In this document: positions 1 to 6,547 of the stretch, one piece after another
How the letters are laid out: each line of letters opens with the position of its first letter
Position numbering within the stretch: position 1 is the stretch's first letter
Assembly (NCBI RefSeq): GCF_001667945.1
Contig: NZ_LZJK01000152.1
Span: forward strand, 1 to 37,686
Reading direction: 5' to 3'
DNA: 37,686 nt
DNA from: Mycolicibacter sinensis
Lineage (GTDB): Bacteria; Actinomycetota; Actinomycetes; Mycobacteriales; Mycobacteriaceae
Notes under the pieces: generated by a model
What the model saw: the letters and a program-made list of their open reading frames with translations, nothing else
Told to the model about the DNA's origin: nothing
Databases searched by the model: none
Program-made: the position numbers and the translations under genes

Positions 1-33
1 GGGCAATGCCCGGCGCGCGCCGATAGGGACTAT

Positions 34-573
34 CTAGGACGAGGTGGCCGGCAGCGCGTCGGCGGCGAAGATGGCCTGGGCCACCCCGGCCACGATCGAG
101 GCGACCTTGAGGGCCTCCAACACCGCCTCGCGGCCGACGCCCGCCTCCCGCACGACCTGCTCGTGGGAGGCGACGCAGGCCTGGCAGCCGTTGATCGCCG
201 AGACCGCGAAGCTCCACAGCTCGAAGTTGGCCTTGTCGACCCCCGGGTTGCCGATGATGTTCATCCGCAACCCGGCCCGCAGGTCGTCGTAGGCGCCGTC
301 CAAGAAGTGCCGGCCACGGTAGAACACGTTGTTCATACCCATGATCGACGCCGCACCCAGGGCGGCCTGGTAGGCCTCAGCCGAGAGGTTGTCGGCTGCT
401 TCGGCGCTGATCTCGGCCAGCACCGTGGCGTTACGTGTCGCCGCGGCGCTGGCCAACAGGGCACCCCAGAGCTGCTCCTCGTTCAGAGCCGTGGTGCGAG
501 CGATCGACCCCAGGTTGAGCTTGAGGTCCTTGGCGAATTCCGGGACCGCGTTTTTGAGATTCTCGATGCTCAT
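34..573 (-). CDS. ahpD: Alkyl hydroperoxidase AhpD
   Basis: A 179-residue protein of the AhpD / carboxymuconolactone decarboxylase fold. In mycobacteria AhpD is the thiol adaptor that passes electrons from lipoylated DlaT and Lpd to AhpC, and has weak peroxidase activity itself. The active-site set is complete: Glu118, Cys130 and Cys133 in a CQAC motif, and His137, at the same numbering as the M. tuberculosis enzyme. The ATG start is preceded by a good ribosome site (GAAGGAGTA). It lies 49 bp downstream of ahpC on the same strand, so the two are almost certainly one operon under the ahpC promoter, opposite oxyR. Length is normal and I see nothing missing. Confidence 0.97.
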   Translation of the reverse strand: MSIENLKNAVPEFAKDLKLNLGSIARTTALNEEQLWGALLASAAATRNATVLAEISAEAADNLSAEAYQAALGAASIMGMNNVFYRGRHFLDGAYDDLRAGLRMNIIGNPGVDKANFELWSFAVSAINGCQACVASHEQVVREAGVGREAVLEALKVASIVAGVAQAIFAADALPATSS

Positions 574-622
574 TTGGCGCTACTCCTTCTTCTCGCTGAC
601 GCTCTGCACCGTTTCGGTCCGA

Positions 623-1210
623 TCAGACCGATTCTTTGAGCAGCTCGCCGGCGTTGATCGTCGGGTCGCCCTTCTTCCAGTTGCAGGCGCACAGCTCGTC
701 GGACTGCAGTGCGTCGAGCACTCGCAGCACCTCGTCGACGTTGCGGCCCACCGAGCCCGCGGTCACCGACACGAACTGGATCTCGTTGTTGGGGTCGACG
801 ATGAACGTGGCCCGGTCAGCCACGCCGTCGGCGTTGAGCACACCGGTCGCCTCGACCAGCTCACGGTTGAGGTCCGAGAGCATCGGGAACGGCAGCGTCT
901 TGAGGTCCTCGTGCTGGGCGCGCCACTGGAAGTGCACGAACTCGTTGTCGATCGACGCGCCGAGCACCTGGGCGTCGCGGTCGGCGAACTCGTCGTTCAG
1001 CTTGCCGAAGGCGGCGATCTCGGTGGGGCAGACGAAGGTGAAGTCCTTGGGCCAGAAGAACACGATCCGCCACTTGCCGGGGTGGTCGTCGCTGGAGATG
1101 GTGGTGAAGTAGTCGTCCGGCTTGTTGGCGTTGACCTTGGACAGGTCACCGGGGATGACCGCCTTGAGCTTGTAAGCGGGGAACTGGTCGCCGATGGTCA
1201 GCAGTGCCAT
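623..1210 (-). CDS. ahpC: Alkyl hydroperoxide reductase AhpC (peroxiredoxin)
   Basis: A 195-residue 2-Cys peroxiredoxin that reduces hydrogen peroxide, organic peroxides and peroxynitrite in the cytoplasm. The peroxidatic cysteine is Cys61 in FTFVCPTE. The C-terminal Cys174 and Cys176 (CAC) provide the resolving cysteines, the three-cysteine arrangement known for mycobacterial AhpC. The start is ATG with GAGGAGTGTC just upstream. ahpD follows on the same strand and oxyR is divergent across a short AT-rich promoter region. In mycobacteria with an active OxyR, the operon is expected to be peroxide-inducible. Confidence 0.98.
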   Translation of the reverse strand: MALLTIGDQFPAYKLKAVIPGDLSKVNANKPDDYFTTISSDDHPGKWRIVFFWPKDFTFVCPTEIAAFGKLNDEFADRDAQVLGASIDNEFVHFQWRAQHEDLKTLPFPMLSDLNRELVEATGVLNADGVADRATFIVDPNNEIQFVSVTAGSVGRNVDEVLRVLDALQSDELCACNWKKGDPTINAGELLKESV

Positions 1211-1278
1211 GACACTCCTCGTTGTGTGAGATTTCCGGGCGTTCGGTCAGTTCAACGCCCGCACGCTCCATGGTGCCC

Positions 1279-1335
1279 TATCGGAATTAAAAATGAAAGG
1301 TGATACTTCGCACTATAATTATCGGCATGACCGAT
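1279..1335. promoter_or_regulatory. oxyR-ahpC divergent control region with OxyR-type palindrome
   Basis: The 116 bp between the ahpC and oxyR starts is unusually AT-rich for this window. An inverted repeat ATCGG-N5-CCGAT lies at 1321-1335, and the oxyR ATG (1327-1329) sits in its centre. A second TATCGG half-site is at 1279-1284, 41 bp from the first. This resembles the OxyR recognition palindrome described for mycobacteria (TTATCGGC-N3-GCCGATAA type). Inference: OxyR bound here would cover its own start while acting on the ahpC promoter. Confidence 0.6.
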
Positions 1336-2262
1336 TCAACCTATCAGCCAACACTGGCGGGCCTGCGGGCGTTCGCCGCCGTCGCCGAGAAGCACCACTT
1401 CAGTCTCGCGGCGGCCGGCCTGGGACTGAGCCAGTCGACGCTGTCGCAGGCCTTGTCGTCGCTGGAATCCGGCCTGGGCATCCAGCTGATCGAGCGGTCC
1501 ACCCGCCGGGTCTTCCTGACCGAGGAGGGCCAGCAGCTGCTGCCGCATGCGCACGCCGTGCTCGACGCGGCGGCGCAGTTCTCGGCCGCGGCCGCCGGGG
1601 TGGCCGACCCGCTGCAGGGCACCATGCGGATCGGGCTCATCCCGACCGTGGCGCCCTATGTCTTGCCCGCGGTGCTGGCCGGGCTGTCCGAACGCCTGCC
1701 GGCGTTGGGCCTGCGGGTGATCGAGGACCAGACCGAACGCTTGCTCACCGGGCTGCGCGAAGGGGCGGTGGACGCGGCACTGCTCGCGTTGCCGGCCGAT
1801 GCCGCCGGGATGACTGAAATACCGATCTATGACGAGGATTTCGTCTTGGCGCTGCCGCCGGGACATGCGCTGGCCGGCAAGCGGCGGGTGCCGCCGACAG
1901 CCCTGGCGGACCTGCCGCTGCTCCTACTCGACGAAGGGCACTGCTTGCGGGACCAGGCGCTGGACATCTGCCGTAACGCCGGGGTGCGGGCGCAGCTGGC
2001 CAACACCCGGGCGGCATCGCTGGCGACCGCGGTGCAGTGCGTGACCGGCGGGCTGGGAGTGACGTTGATTCCGCAGACGGCGGTGGCGGTGGAGGCCGAG
2101 CGCAGCGGCCTGGCGCTGGCCCATTTCGCCGCGCCCCGCCCGGGCCGGCGGATCGGGCTGGTGTTTCGCACCTCCAGCGGGCGGGAGGAGTCCTACCGGC
2201 GGTTGGCGGGCATCATCGGCGACGTAATCGCCGCGCAACACCGCGTCGACCGGGTCCCCTAA
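1327..2262 (+). CDS. oxyR: Peroxide-sensing LysR-family regulator OxyR (intact)
   Basis: A 311-residue LysR-type regulator. An N-terminal winged helix-turn-helix spans about residues 8-66 and is followed by a substrate-binding-type sensor domain. The redox pair is present as Cys206 and Cys215 in a C-L-R-D-Q motif, with the same nine-residue spacing as the E. coli OxyR disulfide. I chose ATG 1327 because it gives the family N-terminus; an in-frame GTG at 1300 would add nine residues. The gene diverges from ahpC-ahpD and probably activates that operon under peroxide stress. It is full length and open, unlike the multiply broken oxyR of the M. tuberculosis complex. Confidence 0.96.
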   Translation: MTDSTYQPTLAGLRAFAAVAEKHHFSLAAAGLGLSQSTLSQALSSLESGLGIQLIERSTRRVFLTEEGQQLLPHAHAVLDAAAQFSAAAAGVADPLQGTMRIGLIPTVAPYVLPAVLAGLSERLPALGLRVIEDQTERLLTGLREGAVDAALLALPADAAGMTEIPIYDEDFVLALPPGHALAGKRRVPPTALADLPLLLLDEGHCLRDQALDICRNAGVRAQLANTRAASLATAVQCVTGGLGVTLIPQTAVAVEAERSGLALAHFAAPRPGRRIGLVFRTSSGREESYRRLAGIIGDVIAAQHRVDRVP

Positions 2263-2284
2263 GACCCGGCCCGCGACGCGACGA

Positions 2285-2521
2285 TCAGTGGGATCCGATC
2301 GGCGTGACGTCCAGGGCGAGGTGGCGCAGCGCGCCGTTGGCCGGACCGGACGGTGCTGCGGCCAGGGTGGCTTCGATGATGCCGCGGACGGTGCACCGGC
2401 ACCGGCCGCAGTCGCCACCGGCACCGCACATCGCGGCCACTTCCTTGGACGTCGACGCGCCGGCGGCGACGGCATCGGACACCATCTGGTTGGTGGCTCC
2501 GACACAAAGGCACACGTACAT
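2285..2521 (-). CDS. bfd: Bacterioferritin-associated ferredoxin Bfd
   Basis: A 78-residue [2Fe-2S] protein. The cluster cysteines are Cys4, Cys6, Cys38 and Cys41, exactly the C-X-C...C-X2-C layout and numbering of E. coli Bfd; two further cysteines (32, 43) lie close by. Bfd docks on bacterioferritin and donates electrons to its haem, so that stored ferric iron is reduced and released. The C-terminal 30 residues are low in conserved features. It begins 10 bp after the stop of the upstream minus-strand gene, so the two are probably one transcript, running divergently from bfrA. It is convergent with oxyR, 22 bp away. Confidence 0.92.
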   Translation of the reverse strand: MYVCLCVGATNQMVSDAVAAGASTSKEVAAMCGAGGDCGRCRCTVRGIIEATLAAAPSGPANGALRHLALDVTPIGSH

Positions 2522-2531
2522 GGCTATACCT

Positions 2532-3173
2532 TTACCGGCCGTCGCCCGCAGGCGGCATCAGATCGATTGCGGCAGAGAACTTTCCGACGAACGGCCCGGG
2601 GTAACCGCCGGCGCCTACCCCGGTCATCCACTCGGCAGCGGTGTCCGGGTGGTCAAGCCAGCGCTGCGCGCTCGCCGCACTGTCGGTCTCCAACAGCGTC
2701 ATCACCTCATTTCCGTCGTCGACGGCCCGATATACCCACACTTTGCGCACGCCTGCGCTGGCGAACCGATCCAGCCTGCGATGCACCTTGGCCATCAGGT
2801 TCGCGGGATCGGCGACGGTGGACACCACGCCGACGATTACCTCCGAACCGTCCTGCTCCGTATCAGCGACGGTGATCTTCTCGGTGACCTCGCCGGCGAA
2901 GATCGCCGGCAGATCGTTGACCCCGGAGCGGTCGAACCACTCGAAGACGGCGGGGGAGCGCAGCAGCTCCTTGACCGACGCCCGGTGGCGCAGGCCGATC
3001 GTCACCAGCACCCGATCCGTGTCGACCACCGAGGTGTAGAGCACCGCATGGCGGGCCCCGAGACCGAGCAGCGGCGTGTGGTCGTCGCGGAGCAGCGACC
3101 AGGTCCGATCAATGTCGTCAACGCGGTAGTCCAGCGCGAGCACCAGCGAATGCGGATTGTCGCGGTGCGACAT
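2532..3173 (-). CDS. Conserved mycobacterial hypothetical protein, bfd operon
   Basis: A protein of 213 residues without signal peptide or membrane segments. I do not recognise a characterised family. The sequence seems to have two alpha/beta halves (about residues 5-105 and 110-210), each with a strand pattern followed by a W/F-rich helix (WFDRSG, RWLDHP), which could be a tandem ferredoxin-like barrel. It may correspond to Rv1874, beside bfrA in M. tuberculosis, but I cannot confirm this. ATG 3173 gives the conserved part. An in-frame ATG at 3221 would add 16 residues but would start 2 bp from an IdeR-box-like sequence and has no ribosome site. bfd follows after 10 bp, so a role in iron handling is the likeliest inference. 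Confidence 0.75.
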   Translation of the reverse strand: MSHRDNPHSLVLALDYRVDDIDRTWSLLRDDHTPLLGLGARHAVLYTSVVDTDRVLVTIGLRHRASVKELLRSPAVFEWFDRSGVNDLPAIFAGEVTEKITVADTEQDGSEVIVGVVSTVADPANLMAKVHRRLDRFASAGVRKVWVYRAVDDGNEVMTLLETDSAASAQRWLDHPDTAAEWMTGVGAGGYPGPFVGKFSAAIDLMPPAGDGR

Positions 3174-3222
3174 GCCACGACCCGAACTGCCGACACGGCG
3201 GCCAGGCGAAGCAAGTCTCATG

Positions 3223-3241
3223 TTAGTAGAGTCTAACCTAA
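3223..3241. promoter_or_regulatory. IdeR (iron box)-like operator between bfd operon and bfrA
   Basis: Read on the minus strand, this 19-mer matches the IdeR consensus TTAGGTTAGGCTAACCTAA at 15 of 19 positions, including the whole left half TTAGGTTAG and the right end CTAA. It lies 49 bp upstream of the chosen start of the minus-strand bfd operon and 203 bp upstream of bfrA. IdeR is the iron-dependent regulator of mycobacteria and is known to bind in front of bfrA in M. tuberculosis. I saw no second strong box in this intergenic region. Confidence 0.65.
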
Positions 3242-3444
3242 GTTCAACGCATCCTGCAGGGCCGCACCGCGATCCGATCCCGCCAGGCCCGGAGCCGATG
3301 CGTCGATTCGACGCGCCGAGACACGGGTAAACACCGCCTCGTGACCGGTGACCTGCACTAGATTGAATCCGGCGCGTTACGGCGATGATCAAGCCCCAGT
3401 CGACGCGGGGGGCATGCGAGGTTCTTCACACCAGAGGAGTGATC

Positions 3445-3927
3445 ATGCAAGGCGACCCGGAGGTTCTCAAACTGCTCAATGAGCAGCTCACCAGTGAACT
3501 CACCGCGATCAACCAGTACTTCCTGCACGCCAAGATGCAGGCCGACTGGGGTCTGACCGAGGTGGCCGCCCACACCCGCGACGAGTCCATCGAAGAGATG
3601 CGCCACGCGGAGACGATCACCGACCGCATCTTGCTGCTCAACGGTCTGCCGAACTATCAGCGGATCGGATCGCTGCGCATCGGGCAGACCCTGCGCGAGC
3701 AATTCGAAAGCGACCTCGCCCTGGAAATCGAGGTGCTCAACCGGCTGCGGCCCGGCATCGTCATGTGCCGTGACAAACAGGACAGCACCACCGCCAAGAT
3801 TCTGGAGACCATCCTCGTCGACGAGGAATCCCACATCGACTACCTGCAGACCCAACTGGAGCTGATGGACAAGCTCGGCGACGCGCTGTATCTGGCCCAA
3901 TGCGTCGCCCGCCCGCCGACGACGTGA
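3445..3927 (+). CDS. bfrA: Bacterioferritin BfrA
   Basis: A 160-residue haem-containing iron-storage protein that forms a 24-subunit cage. All di-iron ferroxidase ligands are visible at standard numbering: Glu18, Glu51, His54, Glu94, Glu127 and His130. The haem ligand Met52 is present, so this is a bacterioferritin and not a haem-free ferritin. ATG 3445 follows AGAGGAG at good spacing; an in-frame upstream extension to 3385 lacks family similarity. It is divergent from the bfd operon, and the shared intergenic region carries an IdeR-type box. In M. tuberculosis, bfrA is iron-induced through IdeR. The downstream transporter gene begins 53 bp later. Confidence 0.97.
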   Translation: MQGDPEVLKLLNEQLTSELTAINQYFLHAKMQADWGLTEVAAHTRDESIEEMRHAETITDRILLLNGLPNYQRIGSLRIGQTLREQFESDLALEIEVLNRLRPGIVMCRDKQDSTTAKILETILVDEESHIDYLQTQLELMDKLGDALYLAQCVARPPTT

Positions 3928-3980
3928 TCTCTGGCGCCGACGCGGGTACCCGTTAGCGGCAGACGCCGACGAAAGGGAAT

Positions 3981-6041
3981 ATGAGCAGTTCGACGCCGGT
4001 CGCCGAGGACTCGCGGCCCGCGCCGGTCAGCCCGCAGCGCCGCAACCTGATTTTCCTGGCGATCGTGTTCGGCCTACTGATGGCCGCGCTCGACCAGACC
4101 ATCGTCGCGACGGCCCTGCCGACGATCGTGTCGGATCTGGGCAACGCCGGCCATCAGTCATGGGTGGTCACCAGCTACCTGCTGACCTCGACGATCGCGA
4201 CGATCCTGGCGGGCAAACTCGGCGATCTGTTCGGCCGCAAACTGGTGTTCCAGGCCGCCGTGGTGTGTTTCGTGGCCGGCTCGGTGCTGTGCGGGTTATC
4301 CGCGTCGATGGAGATGCTGGTCGGCGCCCGGGCGCTGCAGGGCATCGGCGGGGGCGCGGTCACCGTCACCGCCGCGGCGCTGATCGGCGAAGTCATTCCG
4401 CTGCGCGAGCGGGGCCGCTACCAGGGCATGCTGGGCGCGGTCTTCGGCGTCACCACCGTGATCGGGCCCCTGCTCGGTGGCTATTTCACCGACTACCTGA
4501 CCTGGCGGTGGGCGTTCTGGATCAACGTGCCGATCTCGGTGGTCGTGATGATCGTGGCCGGGGCGGCGATCCCGGCGCTGGCAGGCCGGGCCAAGCCGGT
4601 CATCGACTATGCCGGCATCGTCTTGATCGGACTAGGCGCCAGCGGGTTGACGCTGGCCACCAGCTGGGGCGGCACCCGCTACGACTGGGGATCGGCGACG
4701 ATCATCGCGTTGTTCGCCGGGTCGGTGGTGGCGCTGGCGCTGTTCGCCCGGGTGGAAACCCGGGCCGCGGCCCCCATCCTGCCGACCCGCCTCTTCGCCG
4801 ACCCGGTGTTCGCGGTCTGCTGTGTGCTGGCGTTCGTGGTCGGCTTCGCCATGCTGGGCGCGCTGACCTTCCTGCCCACCTTCATGCAGTACGTCGACGG
4901 CGTCTCGGCGACCACCTCGGGACTGCGCACCCTGCCGATGGTGGTCGGCATGCTGGTGATGTCCACCGGCAGCGGCACCCTGGTGGGCCGGACCGGCCGG
5001 TACAAGATCTTTCCGGTGGCCGGCACCGCCCTGATGACGATCGCGTTCGCGCTGATGTCGCAGATGGACGCCGCCACCCCGGCGCTGTTGCAGTCGCTCT
5101 ACCTACTCGTCCTGGGCGCCGGCATCGGGCTGTCGATGCAGGTGCTGGTTCTCGTCGTGCAGAACACCTCAAGCTTTGCCGACCTCGGGGTGGCCACCTC
5201 CGGTGTCACGTTCTTCCGGACCATCGGCAGCTCTTTCGGCGCGGCCGTCTTCGGGTCGCTGTTCGTCAACTTCTTGGACCACCGCCTCGCGTCGGCGCTG
5301 CGCTCCGCCGGACTGGACGCCGATGCGGCCGCCTCGCCTGAGGCGCTGCACCGGCTGGCCCCGGAGCAGGCGGCACCGATCGTGCAGGCCTACGCCGACT
5401 CGCTCGGCCAGGTGTTTCTATGGGCCGCGCCGGTCGCGCTGCTCGGATTCGTGCTGGCACTGTTCCTGCGCGAAGTCCCGCTCAAGGAGCTCCATGACAA
5501 TGCGGTCGACCTCGGCGACGGCTTCGGGATGCCCAGCACCGCATCGTCGGACGAACTGCTGGAGACCGCGATCGGGCGCCTGCTGCGCAATGAACCCGGG
5601 ATGCGGCTGCGCAGTATCGCGATGCGCTCGGACTGCGAACTCGATGTCGCCGGGCTGTGGACGGTGCTGCGCATCTACCGGTACACCCAGGTGTTCCGGA
5701 CGGCGCGGCTCAGCGACATCGGCAAGACGCTGCGGGTGCCCTACGAGATCCTCGAACCCACCGTCGATCGGCTGGTCATCCAGGGCTACGTGCTGCGCGA
5801 CGGCGACCACCTGGGACTGACCCGGGCCGGGCTGCAGCAGGTGAGGTTCGTGACCTCGCTGGTGCAGGACTGGGTGAGCGACAAGCTGGCCCGCTCGCCC
5901 GGGTTCGCCGGACGCCCGGATCGCGCCGAGGTCGAGGCCGCGCTGCAGCGGATCGCCCACCGGGCCCTGGTCGACCCCGACTGGGCGACACATTCGGGGG
6001 AGTTCGTCGGCGCCGCCCACGGTGACGGCAAAGCCGGTTAG
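3981..6041 (+). CDS. DHA2-type MFS transporter with C-terminal winged-helix-like domain (Rv1877-like)
   Basis: A 686-residue protein. Residues 1-500 form a 14-helix drug:H+ antiporter of the EmrB/QacA type. The DQTIVATALPTI motif of TM1, the loop motif GKLGDLFGRK and the antiporter motif GPLLGGYF in TM5 are all present. A long cytoplasmic tail follows; about residues 555-655 read like a winged helix (IGKTLRVPYEILEPTVDRL then a basic wing), reminiscent of MarR-type domains. M. tuberculosis Rv1877, also next to bfrA, has almost the same length. The ATG has a strong AAAGGGA site. Substrates cannot be read from the sequence; multidrug efflux is the usual guess. The next gene starts 11 bp downstream. 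Confidence 0.93.
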   Translation: MSSSTPVAEDSRPAPVSPQRRNLIFLAIVFGLLMAALDQTIVATALPTIVSDLGNAGHQSWVVTSYLLTSTIATILAGKLGDLFGRKLVFQAAVVCFVAGSVLCGLSASMEMLVGARALQGIGGGAVTVTAAALIGEVIPLRERGRYQGMLGAVFGVTTVIGPLLGGYFTDYLTWRWAFWINVPISVVVMIVAGAAIPALAGRAKPVIDYAGIVLIGLGASGLTLATSWGGTRYDWGSATIIALFAGSVVALALFARVETRAAAPILPTRLFADPVFAVCCVLAFVVGFAMLGALTFLPTFMQYVDGVSATTSGLRTLPMVVGMLVMSTGSGTLVGRTGRYKIFPVAGTALMTIAFALMSQMDAATPALLQSLYLLVLGAGIGLSMQVLVLVVQNTSSFADLGVATSGVTFFRTIGSSFGAAVFGSLFVNFLDHRLASALRSAGLDADAAASPEALHRLAPEQAAPIVQAYADSLGQVFLWAAPVALLGFVLALFLREVPLKELHDNAVDLGDGFGMPSTASSDELLETAIGRLLRNEPGMRLRSIAMRSDCELDVAGLWTVLRIYRYTQVFRTARLSDIGKTLRVPYEILEPTVDRLVIQGYVLRDGDHLGLTRAGLQQVRFVTSLVQDWVSDKLARSPGFAGRPDRAEVEAALQRIAHRALVDPDWATHSGEFVGAAHGDGKAG

Positions 6042-6052
6042 CATTCCCAGCT

Positions 6053-6547
6053 ATGAGTCGAATCGGAACGTTCCCCGCGGATGACCTGACGGGCTGGATG
6101 GCCAAGTCGCCCGAACTCGCCGCCGGCATCGGTGGATTCAGTACCGCGGTGTACAACCGCGGCCGGCTGCCGATGCGCACCCGCGAGCTGGCCCGGATGG
6201 TGATCGCCTTCGACAACGAGTGCGCGGTGTGCGTCAACACCCGCGATGCCGACGGCCCGGCCGCCGGGGTGAGCGAGGACCTCTACGAGCACGTCGCGGA
6301 ATGGCGCACCTGGCCGGGCTACAGCGACGCCGAACGGCTCGCAGCCGAGTTCGCCCACCGATTCGCCACTGACCACACCGGCCTGCGCGACGACGAGGAC
6401 TTCTGGTCGCGCTGCTCGGAGCACTTCAGCGACGAGCTGCTCGCCGACCTCGCGTTGTCGTGTGCACTCTGGCTGGGTATGGGGCGGGTGCTGCGCACCC
6501 TGGACATCGGTCAGGCCTGCGCGTTCACCGTGCCCAGCCGGACTTGA
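6053..6547 (+). CDS. Carboxymuconolactone decarboxylase / AhpD-like protein
   Basis: A 164-residue all-helical protein of the CMD/AhpD superfamily. A CAVC motif (Cys57, Cys60) with a preceding Glu56 marks the redox site, but the proton-relay histidine expected four residues after the second cysteine is Arg64 here. It therefore probably keeps a thiol-disulfide site without the canonical AhpD peroxidase relay. It follows the MFS gene by 11 bp. Its stop overlaps the start of the next hydrolase gene by one base (TGATG), so translation of the two is probably coupled. Specific substrate unknown. Confidence 0.88.
   Translation: MSRIGTFPADDLTGWMAKSPELAAGIGGFSTAVYNRGRLPMRTRELARMVIAFDNECAVCVNTRDADGPAAGVSEDLYEHVAEWRTWPGYSDAERLAAEFAHRFATDHTGLRDDEDFWSRCSEHFSDELLADLALSCALWLGMGRVLRTLDIGQACAFTVPSRT

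Noticed and set aside
1..33. Small GC-rich inverted repeats after ahpD (GGGC-AAT-GCCC)
   Set aside because: Only four base pairs and cut by the window edge; cannot be judged as a terminator.
1300..1326. Upstream GTG start for oxyR
   Set aside because: Adds nine residues lacking family similarity and lies in the promoter region; ATG 1327 fits the conserved N-terminus.
3928..3980. CGGGTACCCG palindrome between bfrA and the MFS gene
   Set aside because: A 10-bp palindrome without a loop; too weak to call a terminator or operator.
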